Assembly (NCBI GenBank): GCA_003569125.1 | Contig: BGOG01000007.1 | Location: forward strand, 1 to 64,000 | Direction of reading: 5' to 3' | DNA: 64,000 nucleotides | Source: Acidimicrobiaceae bacterium | GTDB taxonomy: Bacteria > Actinomycetota > Acidimicrobiia > Acidimicrobiales > Ilumatobacteraceae | Shown: in pieces, positions 47,810 to 56,987 of the stretch | How positions within the stretch are numbered: the stretch's first letter is position 1 | Layout of the letters: each line of letters begins with the position of its first letter | Notes under the pieces: generated by a model | What the model was told of the DNA's origin: nothing | Databases searched by the model: none | The model's input: the letters and a program-made list of their open reading frames with translations, nothing else | Made by a program: the position numbers and the translations under genes

Positions 47810-49592
47810 TTATTTTGTTGCGAAGCGGGCGTGCCACGAAGCATCGCTGACTAGCGTCGGGTAAGCCGCTTTATATTCGCGTTTAAGCCGCCCGTAGTTG
47901 AACGCAATATCTTTGGTGACGACTGCAACTTCGCGCAATAACGAGAAGAATCGACGCGAGTCACGCTCAACCAAAAACCCTTCAGGCAATCGGTCGTGGC
48001 GATACAAAATGCGGTTGTATCGAGTTGCCAACCCAACTGCGCGTGAGTCAATCGGCGCAGTCTTGAGCACATCACGACGCAATATCTTTGGCAAGATATA
48101 ACCACCAACAAGGGGTATGGCCAAGGCGAAACCAATTAGCCGAATAATTTTTGGTCTAGGTTTCGTGATCGCAACCGCCGAAAGTTCATGCGACAGGGGT
48201 CCTGGTTTTTCTTCGGTGACTTTGCGAAGTTCGTCGTGCAATGCCGAGTGATCAGTGGCCATCAACGCTTCTGGGCCCGCCAAATATGCGCGAACTCCGC
48301 GAATCATGTATTCGACGCTGGCATAACGCATCGAGAAAAGATTGCGAAAACACAATGCGATAAATCGTCGCGCCAAGTGCCACCAATGGTGGTTCGAAAT
48401 ACGAGCGTGTCGACTATCGCGAAATTGCGTTTCTCATAATACAAAGAGGAAGGATTATTTTTTAATCCGAAATCGGCGTGCCAAACAATCACGCCGTTCA
48501 GAGTGACGCTGTGTTTGCCGGTATGCATCAAACCAAATGCCACATCGTCACCGCGCACGAACACGGGCAACGGATTGTCTCGGGTGATTGAAATCGGAAA
48601 CGCCGTGTACCACCAAGCCGTGTACGCAAACTTTTTTTCGCGGGCATCACGTAATGCAAGTTTGCGTTCGCGTAAATCATCTTCACGACCGATGGCACGC
48701 AACGGGTAGAGCGACCTCCAGCGATACTTCGAACCAGCCTCAAACTGCATCCAGGCTTGTTCTTCGCTGAGCATCGCTCCGTGAATACAAAGTTTCTCGT
48801 CACGAGCGAAAGTAAACAGAGCAAATGTTCGTACAAGCGCCTCGGGTTCGAGAGTGATGTCGTCGTCCATCAACAACACGTGGGTCGACCACGCTTCGTC
48901 GCGCAAATAAATGATTCCACGAGCGAAACCACCAGCACCACCCAAATTCGGATTCTGCACGACCGTAATCGGCGCACCAGGCGCAGTATCAAAATCGATA
49001 TTTCGCGCGTTGTCGACCACCAAAATTCGCATTTGACCGCGCAATGAGTCGACACTTTCGACCAGTTGCAAAACTTTCGCAACCGTCGGCTTGACATAAT
49101 CTTGACGATTGAAAGTCGTGATCGAAAGACTGAGGCGAACTTCGCGCGGTGCCATCGTTGTGGTCGTCCATTGCCCGCCAGATACGACGACGTCTGATTG
49201 TTCTGCGCTGACTCGCACAAAATAGGTGCCAATCGACGCTTTCGCGAAGTCGGGCACTTCTAATGTTGTTCTGCCACTTGAAGAGATTCCGGCGCTGGCG
49301 ACTATCTTTTCGCGCAGTGAAAGCCCCGAGCCACCGAACTCACACCGACCAATTCAATTCGCCCAGAGCCAACCGCATGCACGGTTACGCTCAAATCTGC
49401 AACGGCAGTCAGTCGCTTCCAACGACCAGCCGCGAACACTCCGAACGAAGTATCAAAGCTAATTTCGGCGCCTTTGACCAGCAACGCATTTTCGTCGACG
49501 AAAGTTACATCGCCTTGCGAGCGCACATAAAGCAGCGGCTCGGTCGTTTCAGCGCGCGGCAAAACCAAACGCTGTAATAAAAAACTTGTCAT
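47810..49592 (-). CDS. glfT2: GlfT2-like galactofuranosyltransferase, two frameshifts
   Basis: About 594 aa from three track ORFs (96, 317 and 188 aa). The N-terminal beta-barrel domain has ISFDTSFGVFAAGRWKRLTAV. The GT-A domain has LSITTFNRQDYV, ILVVDNARN, NPNLGGAGGFARG and LLMDDDITLEPEA (metal site), then FVRGDDVAFGLMHTGK and VIVWHADFGLKNNPSSLYYEKRN. The C-terminal helical part has RRFIALCFRN and YNRILYRHDRLPEGF. Joins are near 49335 and 48374. In mycobacteria GlfT2 polymerises galactan from UDP-galactofuranose; here it directly follows glf with one base between (TGAAATG). Confidence 0.85.
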
Positions 49593-49593
49593 T

Positions 49594-50748
49594 TCACACC
49601 ATCGGATCTATCGAGAACGGGGGCAACGGTTTATTGCTTGCTAAACAGTTAAGCATCTCGCGCGAGGCGCCAAGTGCTTCATGAATCGTTACATCCATGT
49701 CTAGGTAGCGGTAGGTGCCGAGTCTGCCCATAAACGTCACACCAGTCGCCGTTCTTGCGCGCTGCACATAATTAAGTAACAGTTCTTTTTCTTTGACCCG
49801 ACGAATCGGATAGTACGGCGTGTCGACCTCGCCACACAATCGCGAGTACTCGTGATACACCACCGTGCGGTCATGACTCTCCCATGGCGCAAAATGTTTG
49901 TGCTCTGTAATTCGCGTATACGGCACATCTACATCGCAATAGTTGACGACGGGATATTTCTGGTAATCGCCATCGCTTGTCTCGGCAACAAAATCAAGCG
50001 TTCGATAACCGAGGCGACCATATTCGTAGTCGAAATAGGCATCAATCGGTCCTGTCCAAATGACATGATCAAACTCGCCAAACTCGGTCGTATTTTTCGG
50101 CGAGAACTTCGTACTCAGGCGCACAGAAATATTCGGGTCGTTCAATATCGCTTCGACGATTGGCGTGTAGCCGTTCTTGGGTAGCGCCTGGTGCGGATGA
50201 TTGAAATACGAGTCGTCTTCGGTGAATCGAACCGGCAGTCGTGCCAAAATACTTGCAGGCAAATCTTTCGGATCAACCCCCCATTGCTTTGCGGTATACC
50301 CCGAGAAAAACGCATCGTATAGTTCGCGTCCGACAAATCGCAAACCTTGGTCTTCAAAAGATACGGGTGCAGTGATAGTCGCATCACCCTTCGTGGCGAT
50401 AAAGGCTTCGGCTTGCTCGGGCGTAAAGTTTGTGCCGAAGAACTGATTGATCGTCGTCAAGTTCACGGGCAACGAATACATTTTGCCTTTTGAAATCGCT
50501 TTTACTTTGTGGTTATACGGCATCATCTCACCAAAGCGATTGATGTACTCCCAGACATGCTCATGCTGGGTATGAAAAATATGCGGACCATAGGTGTGCA
50601 CCATCACACCTGTTTCGTGGCGAGCGGTGTGACAATTTCCGGCGACATGATCGCGGGTGTCAAAAACGACCGATTTGTGGCCTGCAGTGGCGAGTTCGCG
50701 GGCCACGACAGCACCCGTAAAACCTGCTCCTACTATGGCAAAACGCAC
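49594..50748 (-). CDS. glf: UDP-galactopyranose mutase
   Basis: 384-aa flavoenzyme that interconverts UDP-galactopyranose and UDP-galactofuranose. FAD loop MRFAIVGAGFTGAVVARELA, HTYGPHIFHTQHEHVWEYINRF, SGYTAKQWGVDPKDLP and VVNYCDVDVPYTRITEHKHF are hallmark segments. Length matches the family (about 370-400 aa). It is coupled to the GlfT2-like gene and lies downstream of sir2 and the rhodanese-ThiF gene on the same strand, with a 12-bp repeat array before its start. Confidence 0.95.
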   Translation of the reverse strand: MRFAIVGAGFTGAVVARELATAGHKSVVFDTRDHVAGNCHTARHETGVMVHTYGPHIFHTQHEHVWEYINRFGEMMPYNHKVKAISKGKMYSLPVNLTTINQFFGTNFTPEQAEAFIATKGDATITAPVSFEDQGLRFVGRELYDAFFSGYTAKQWGVDPKDLPASILARLPVRFTEDDSYFNHPHQALPKNGYTPIVEAILNDPNISVRLSTKFSPKNTTEFGEFDHVIWTGPIDAYFDYEYGRLGYRTLDFVAETSDGDYQKYPVVNYCDVDVPYTRITEHKHFAPWESHDRTVVYHEYSRLCGEVDTPYYPIRRVKEKELLLNYVQRARTATGVTFMGRLGTYRYLDMDVTIHEALGASREMLNCLASNKPLPPFSIDPMV

Positions 50749-50787
50749 TAGATAATCATACGACCTGGGCTGGACGCGACGAGATAA

Positions 50788-50860
50788 CTAGTGAACTAGC
50801 TAACGATCTAGCTAACTAACTTAACTAGCGAACTAGCTAGTGAACTAGCTAGTGAACTAA
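50788..50860. repeat. 12-bp CTAG-rich tandem repeat, about six units, across a stop codon
   Basis: CTAGTGAACTAG at 50788 and 50837, CTAGCGAACTAG at 50825 and CTAGTGAACTAA at 50849, with two diverged units between. The last unit contains the stop codon of the minus-strand rhodanese-ThiF gene, so its final codons (Leu-Val-His-stop) are repeated in the 3' region. One extra base at 50824 breaks the phase. Confidence 0.9.
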
Positions 50861-52014
50861 CCAGGGCGCGCACGCGCCTTCGAGATCACGGATTTGAATT
50901 CGCTCTCGATTGTCATGAGTCACAGCATTTTTCGGATCGCGCTGCAACTTAAATGTCCGAAATGTCATCTCGGTTGTGTCGATTGTCAAAATTTTACCGA
51001 TCAAAGACTCGCCAAGATTCAGCAAAATCTTCAAAGCCTCAAGCGCCTGAATTGAGCCGACGATTCCTGGCAATACACCAAGTACTCCCGCCTCAGAACA
51101 ACTTGGAGCGAGTTCTGCTGGTGGTGGTTCTGGCACCATGTCGCGATACGTCGGACCAAGCACCGGATGAAACACGCTGACCATGCCTTCAAATCTGAAG
51201 ATAGAACCGTGCACAACGGGAATGCCAAGTTTGACGCTGGCATCGTTCAATAAATATCTACTCGGAAAATTATCCGCGCCATCAACAATTACGTCGTAGC
51301 CGGAAAGAATCTCAATTACATTCTCGGCGCATAAACGCGTGTCGTAGGTGACGACATCCACATCTGGGTTGAGCATCGTCAGCGTCTTTTTGGCAGAGTC
51401 GACTTTTCTGTCACCGACTCGATCCAGGTTGTGCAAGATTTGGCGTTGCAAATTTGAAGCATCGACGACATCCATGTCGACAATACCGATCGTTCCACTC
51501 CGGCCGCCGCCAAATACATCGCGGCCGGTGAACCTAAACCACCCGCACCAAGCAACAAGACTTTGCTCGCCAACAACTTTGCTTGACCTTCAACGCCAAC
51601 TTCTGGCAACGACAAATGTCGCTGATACCGATTGCGCTGTTCGGCACTCAACTGCGCGGGCGTCGTCCAAGCGCGACCTTCGTCCTTCCACTTGCCGTAT
51701 CCGCCGGCCATTGACACAACATTCGTGTAGCCAAGTTCTTGCAAAGTTTTTGCAGCGAATGCGCTGCGCACACCGCCCGCACAATAGACAATTACATCGA
51801 CTGATTTGTCGACGATTTTTGTCTCGACTTGCGCCTCAAGATGACCACGAGCGATGTGCACAACATTCGGTAATGCGCCCTGCTCATATTCATCTGGCTC
51901 ACGAACATCTAAGACAACTACTTGACCGGCTTCAATTCGTGACGCTGCAGTCTGTGTATCGACTTCTTGGATTTTCGATTTCGCAGCGGCGAGCAACTCG
52001 CGAAAACTAGACAT
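50849..52014 (-). CDS. MoeB/ThiF-like adenylyltransferase with N-terminal rhodanese domain, one frameshift
   Basis: About 388 aa from two track ORFs (211 and 208 aa). Residues about 10-110 form a rhodanese domain with active Cys in [10 protein letters not shown]. From about 125 comes an E1-like domain: [40 protein letters not shown] (ATP loop), then after the join at about 51494 [28 protein letters not shown] and the [12 protein letters not shown] end. It activates the C-terminus of a sulfur-carrier protein (MoaD or ThiS type) and could thiolate it with its own rhodanese. The usual Zn-binding CxxC pairs are not evident. MoeZ has the opposite domain order. Confidence 0.83.
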
Positions 52015-52029
52015 GTTAATACCCTACCG

Positions 52030-52824
52030 TTATGGTCGGGATTTGACCACGCCACAGATCTGCGGCAGAACCTCAGAAATTGCGCTATTCACGATCACAT
52101 CGGCGTAGTGATCCATCTCTGTTTGTTGCCCATTGACGATTATCACTTTCGCGCCCGAATTTTTTGCACGAGGCAAAGTATTGGCCGCAGGAAAAACCGA
52201 CAACGACGAACCGACCGCAATAAAAACATCACAATTAGAACTGGCTTCGAGTGCGCGAGCCATCACATCTTGGTCCAGTGGCTGGCCAAACAAAATTGTG
52301 TCGCTCTTCAATATTCCATCGCAAAGTTCACATCGTGGATCGGCGTCACCAGCCATAACCCTCTCAAGCGCTTGGGTCATCGGGCGACGATCTTTGCAAC
52401 TCCAACAACATGTGCGATGAAGTGTGCCGTGCACTTCTAGAACTTTGCCCGGATCATGACCAGCACGCTGATGTAACTCATCGACATTTTGAGTGATCAA
52501 TGCGACCAGACAATCTCGCTTCTCGAGTTCGAACAATGCCTTGTGTCCAGCATTTGGTTGCGGGTCACCACCAATCCACTTAACACGGTTTTGCCACGAG
52601 CGCTTTCGAAGTTCGTGATCATCCAGATAGTGCCGAAGTGTCGCCGCTCGCTCGGCGTCTGGATTGAGCGTCCATAAACCTTTTGGGCCACGAAAGTCTG
52701 GAATACCCGAATCAGTCGAAATTCCGGCGCCAGTTAGAACCGTTATTCGACGCGCGTCGGCGACGAGTTTGCAGGCAGTTTCTAACGCCAGAGGGTCTGC
52801 ACCTGAGTTTTGATGATCCACCAC
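52030..52824 (-). CDS. Sir2-family NAD-dependent protein deacylase
   Basis: About 265 aa from GTG 52824 or 52821 (the track's 52881 start runs into the divergent gene). VLTGAGISTDSGIPDFRG binds NAD, TQNVDELHQRAG and EVHGTLHR carry the catalytic His, and CCWSC...CELCDG holds the structural Zn. IAVGSSLSVFPAANTLP completes the fold. It removes acyl groups from lysines, for example on acyl-CoA synthetases. It stands 15 bases upstream of the rhodanese-ThiF gene on the same strand. Confidence 0.9.
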   Translation of the reverse strand: MVDHQNSGADPLALETACKLVADARRITVLTGAGISTDSGIPDFRGPKGLWTLNPDAERAATLRHYLDDHELRKRSWQNRVKWIGGDPQPNAGHKALFELEKRDCLVALITQNVDELHQRAGHDPGKVLEVHGTLHRTCCWSCKDRRPMTQALERVMAGDADPRCELCDGILKSDTILFGQPLDQDVMARALEASSNCDVFIAVGSSLSVFPAANTLPRAKNSGAKVIIVNGQQTEMDHYADVIVNSAISEVLPQICGVVKSRP

Positions 52825-52838
52825 CCGACTATTCTTGC

Positions 52839-53312
52839 GTGAAATTTTACGAATTCGCACCGCAAACGAAATTAAACGCACACACGGTTGTTATGAACTC
52901 AAATCTTTGTGACTTTTCTAATAGTGAAATATTTGTTTCAGAATGGGTTGACCCTGTTGTCAATATCTCAGGCTTTGATACTTGTAGTGAGTACGTCGAA
53001 ACATTTTGGCTCGGCATCATCGGTCCAAGTGCCACCTGGGCAATGAGGTTCTTGGCCCGCGAACTCGAAGTCTTTCCAAATGGATATTGCCTCGACCTCA
53101 ATGACACGGCGATGGCGCTCGGTTTGGCTTTTCGCAATGGCAGCGGGTCATTAGAACGAGCAATTCAACGCTGTGCAACGTTCGGTCTGGTCGCACAACT
53201 GCCGCAGACTTTGGCTGTGCGTCGTCGTGTGCCGACGATAACTAAGAGACAGCTATTGCGACTGCCGACGACTTTGCAACATAGCCACAGTCAACTTTTT
53301 GCGACTAGTTGA
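52839..53312 (+). CDS. Conserved actinobacterial protein of unknown function
   Basis: About 157 aa from GTG 52839; the track's 52683 start reads through sir2. The middle reads TFWLGIIGPSATWAMRFLARELEVFPNGYCLDLNDTAMALGL and the end VAQLPQTLAVRRRVPTITKRQLLRLP. I have the impression of a family widespread in Acidimicrobiia and other actinobacteria, described as hypothetical. It looks like a small winged-helix-like protein (helix, basic strand pair, R-R-R), but function is unknown. ATG 52891 is an alternative start. Confidence 0.6.
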   Translation: MKFYEFAPQTKLNAHTVVMNSNLCDFSNSEIFVSEWVDPVVNISGFDTCSEYVETFWLGIIGPSATWAMRFLARELEVFPNGYCLDLNDTAMALGLAFRNGSGSLERAIQRCATFGLVAQLPQTLAVRRRVPTITKRQLLRLPTTLQHSHSQLFATS

Positions 53313-53335
53313 TTACCGCGATTAAATAAACCTCG

Positions 53336-54562
53336 CTATTTTTCCGAAACTTTGCGCCGAATTTCGACGATCTTTTCGTGATCGTGGTTGGCGTCGTCGC
53401 CGTGTTCGGCAAGTGCCGCAGTTCGATCTTTCGCAGCTTCACGCTCGGCAATAGTCGTGTCGACGCGCATTAGTGCGGCATCGGTGCCATGCTCGTGAAT
53501 AAACGTTGCCCACTCGACAAGAGATTCAACCATCTCAGACTCTGGCACAACCGCAACGTTGCGACCTTTGACAAACAGGTGACCACGTTTATTGCCGGCG
53601 GCGATTCCTAAATCGGCCTCGCGTGCCTCACCTGGTCCATTGACGACGCAACCCATAACGGCAATCTGTAACGGTAGTTTCTTGTCGGCGAATGCGGCCT
53701 GGGCTCGTTGTGCAATATCGATCACATCAACTTCGGCACGCCCACAACTCGGACAGGCGATCAAATCGACATTTTTTCTCTCGCGTAAACCGAGTGCCTC
53801 CAACAATTGTCGACCCGCACGGGCTTCTTCGATCGGGTCAGCCGTCAGGCTGTAACGAATCGTGTCGCCGATGCCTTCAAGTAAAAGTGTCGAGATACCA
53901 GCCGTGGCTTTAATCAAACCGCCGGGCAGTGGGCCAGCTTCGGTCACGCCGAGATGTAGCGGAAAGTCTGTGATCGCACTCAGCATGCGATAAGCCTCCA
54001 CCATCAACGGAACATTCGATGCTTTGACCGAAATTTTTACTAGATCAAAATCGACTTCTTCGAAATATTTTAGTTCTTGTTGCGCCGATTCAACCATCGC
54101 TTCGGCCGTGAGCCCACCATGTTTTTCGTAAAGAGATGAATCCAACGAACCACCATTGACTCCGATACGAATCGAAACCCCGCGATCACGGGCTTCCGAT
54201 GCGACCGCCTTGATGTGTTCTGGTTTGCGAATATTGCCGGGGTTGAGACGCAAGCCGTGCACTCCGGCCTCAAGTGCCGCTAGCGCCATGCGATATTGGT
54301 GATGAATGTCGGCGATGATCGGCACAGGCGAACGCGGCACAATTTGCGCCAGCCCTTCGGCGGCCTGGGCGTCGTTGCATGTGCAACGCACAATGTCGCA
54401 GCCGGCGGCAGCCAAGGCATAAATCTGTTGCAAAGTACCTTCGACATCTGCAGTTTTCGTGATCGTCATTGATTGCACGCTGATCGGTGCGTCGCCGCCG
54501 ACCAGAACTTTGCCGACTTTTATCTGTCGGGTTTTTTTTCGGTCGTACTGCAATTGGGCCAT
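53336..54562 (-). CDS. ispG: 4-hydroxy-3-methylbut-2-enyl diphosphate synthase
   Basis: 408-aa [4Fe-4S] enzyme of the MEP isoprenoid pathway, using MEcPP. PISVQSMTITKTADVEGTLQQI and LRLNPGNI are in the TIM barrel, and the iron-sulfur domain has IACPSCGR and the second Cys in VMGCVVNGPGEA. The C-terminal extension of about 40 residues (AKDRTAALAEHGDDANHDHEK) is charged and not needed for catalysis. It is the last gene of the dxr-rip1-ispG set, the same order as mycobacterial Rv2870c-Rv2868c. Confidence 0.95.
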   Translation of the reverse strand: MAQLQYDRKKTRQIKVGKVLVGGDAPISVQSMTITKTADVEGTLQQIYALAAAGCDIVRCTCNDAQAAEGLAQIVPRSPVPIIADIHHQYRMALAALEAGVHGLRLNPGNIRKPEHIKAVASEARDRGVSIRIGVNGGSLDSSLYEKHGGLTAEAMVESAQQELKYFEEVDFDLVKISVKASNVPLMVEAYRMLSAITDFPLHLGVTEAGPLPGGLIKATAGISTLLLEGIGDTIRYSLTADPIEEARAGRQLLEALGLRERKNVDLIACPSCGRAEVDVIDIAQRAQAAFADKKLPLQIAVMGCVVNGPGEAREADLGIAAGNKRGHLFVKGRNVAVVPESEMVESLVEWATFIHEHGTDAALMRVDTTIAEREAAKDRTAALAEHGDDANHDHEKIVEIRRKVSEK

Positions 54563-54577
54563 GATAAATAAATCTAA

Positions 54578-55824
54578 TCAGCCAAGCGGACTAGTGACAT
54601 CGAGATACAAACCGGCAAAAAGCAACATTGCCAATAACGCAACAACAGTTGTCGCCACCGGAACCATCTTGCCAACGTCGGCTCGATAAATGCGACCGTG
54701 ACGAGATCGAAAACGCTCGTAAGTTGCAATGGCTGCGTGACCCCCGTCAAAGGGCAAAAGTGGCAACATATTAAAAACACCGACAAATACATTGACACTC
54801 GCCAACATGATCAAAATTCCCTTGAGACCTTCGCTGCGACCAATCTCGCCGCCCACTTGACTCGCCCCGACGACGGTCGTCGGACGAGTTAACGGGTCGG
54901 GTTGGTCAGCGACAACATTCGAAAAAATATTCGCGGGGTTGATCACGACAAACACACCAGCGACAGATGCACGCGCTGCCGTTGCTACATCAGCCAGCCC
55001 GTAACCGACTGCGCTGAAAATATTTTGCCGCACATATTTATAAGAGTCTGTCGAAACACCTAAAAAGGCAATCTGAGGATTAGCCGGATTGCTGATTAAT
55101 TTTGCCTGCCGAGAAAACACCAAATCATCGCGTTGAATTTTGACATCAACTGCATCACCCGGTTTGTATGCGACGATCGCCGCGATCAATTCTGATCTGG
55201 AGGTGATTTCAGTTTCGTTGATCGCCAAAATCTGGTCGCCGTCTCGTAACCCAATTTCTTCGGCAGGCGAACCACTGGCTGGCGCGGTGACGACATGCAA
55301 CACTTTGGTGTTGCCGAACCTGCCGGCGGTTGCATAAACGCCGATAAACAAAGTTACGGCGATGATCATGTGCATTACCGAGCCGGCAGTAATCACAAAG
55401 ATTCTTTTCGGATACGACTGTTGGCGATACGCGCGAGGCTCGTCGGCAGGGTCACATTCATCCAAATTATTCATGCCAACGATTCTCACAAACGCACCGA
55501 TCGGCAAGGCTCGCACGCCGAATTCAACTTCACCTCGCTTTGTGCTCCAAACTCTTGGTCCAAAGCCCATATAAAACTGGGTTACCTTCATGCCGCTTCG
55601 CCGCGCACTGACGAAGTGCCCGAGTTCGTGTAAAAAACCGAAATGATCAGACCGAACACGAACAGCAACGACCACGGATTTTTGACGCCGAGCCATGCGA
55701 GCAGACCGACGACAACAACGACAGTCGTCCAAGTGGTCGCCGCATTATTTTTTACGACATCTTGATCCTCAACCGCCCCACCGGCAGCAATCTCATTGCG
55801 AAACTTCGAATATAACGAACTCAA
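54578..55824 (-). CDS. Site-2-type M50 metalloprotease (RseP/Rip1-like), one frameshift
   Basis: About 415 aa. The N-terminal 60 residues are in the other frame of the track (MSSLYSKFRNEIAAGG..., then a helix WTTVVVVVGLLAWLG). Adding one T at the AAAAAA run (55632-55637, minus-strand TTTTTT) joins IISVF to LHELGHFVSARRSGMKV. HELGH is the Zn site, GSPAEEIGLRDGDQILAINETEI is a PDZ domain, and NMLPLLPFDGGH supplies the third ligand. It cleaves membrane-spanning anti-sigma factors or signal peptides. The ATG at 55824 overlaps the dxr stop by four bases, which supports this start. Confidence 0.88.
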
Positions 55825-56984
55825 CTTGCAGATTCCTTTCGCACCAGGTCTCGAGCCCGATGACGCGCAGTTTTGTCTGCTTCTAAAATATCTTCAACTT
55901 GTTTGGGTATTAGACCGTCATGGTGTTGCATGGTTGCTTCAATGATGGTCGGAATTTGCGACCATTGCACCACACCAGCAAGAAAAGCCTCGACTGCAAT
56001 TTCATTGGCGGCGCTCAACCAAGCAGGTGCCGTACCGCCAATTCGGCCTGCGGCATAAGCCAGGTCAAGGCAGCGAAATGTGTCACGGTCGGGTTGTTCA
56101 AAATCAAGTCGAGAAAGTTTCGTCCAGTCAATCGCGCCGAAACCTACGGTTGAGCGTTGCGGATACTCGAGCGCATATGCAATTGGCAATCGCATATCCG
56201 GCAACGACAACTGCGCGATCGTCGCACCGTCACGAAATTCGACCATTGAGTGCACGATTGATTGCAGGTGAACAACAACATCAATCGACGAATAATCTAA
56301 CCCGAACAATTCGTGGGCTTCAATGACTTCGAGACCTTTATTCATCAAAGTCGAAGAGTCAACCGTAATTTTTGGCCCCATTGACCATGTCGGGTGCTTC
56401 AATGCATCTTTGATCGTCACGGCTTTTAAGGATTCTTTTGTGCGTCCCCTGAACGGGCCACCACTCGCGGTCAGCAGAAGTTTTGCCACGTCGCGCGAAC
56501 TATTTTCAGAACTTCGCAAACATTGATGAATCGCGCAGTGCTCGCTATCAACCGGGATAATCTCGGCGCCGGCAATTTTTCGTAACGGCGCAACGACCGG
56601 TCCCGCGGCAATCAGACTTTCTTTGTTCGCTAGGGCGAGTCGCTTGCCTGCTTTGAGCGTTGCAATCGTCACCGACAAACCAGCAAATCCAACGACACCG
56701 TTGACAACGACATCGGCGATGCCAGCCAACTGCGCGGGATCAACCGCAACTTCAATCGTCGGATCTGTCGCCAAAAGTTCTCGAGCAACATTTTTTCGCG
56801 CCGACTCATCGGTCACAACAACTAACTTTGGTTTAAAAGTTCGAGCCTGGGCAACTATTTCTTCAACTGAAGAATTCGCACTTATCGCAACTACCTCGTA
56901 GTCGCCAAGTTTTGACGCTTTGATTACCTCGAGAGTTTGCTTGCCAATTGAACCTGTTGAACCAGCAATTGCAACGCGCTTCAC
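55821..56984 (-). CDS. dxr: 1-deoxy-D-xylulose-5-phosphate reductoisomerase
   Basis: 387-aa NADPH-dependent enzyme, first committed step of the MEP pathway. KRVAIAGSTGSIGKQTLEVI binds NADPH, ANKESLIAAGPVV and IIPVDSEHCAIHQCL carry the metal and substrate residues, TASGGPFRGRT, and KITVDSSTLMNKGLEVIEAHELF. Length matches the family. It follows cdsA by three bases and overlaps the protease gene. Confidence 0.96.
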   Translation of the reverse strand: MKRVAIAGSTGSIGKQTLEVIKASKLGDYEVVAISANSSVEEIVAQARTFKPKLVVVTDESARKNVARELLATDPTIEVAVDPAQLAGIADVVVNGVVGFAGLSVTIATLKAGKRLALANKESLIAAGPVVAPLRKIAGAEIIPVDSEHCAIHQCLRSSENSSRDVAKLLLTASGGPFRGRTKESLKAVTIKDALKHPTWSMGPKITVDSSTLMNKGLEVIEAHELFGLDYSSIDVVVHLQSIVHSMVEFRDGATIAQLSLPDMRLPIAYALEYPQRSTVGFGAIDWTKLSRLDFEQPDRDTFRCLDLAYAAGRIGGTAPAWLSAANEIAVEAFLAGVVQWSQIPTIIEATMQHHDGLIPKQVEDILEADKTARHRARDLVRKESAS

Positions 56985-56987
56985 AGA

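Noticed and set aside
50788-50860. CRISPR array
   Set aside because: The units are 12 bp with no spacers, and no cas gene is near.
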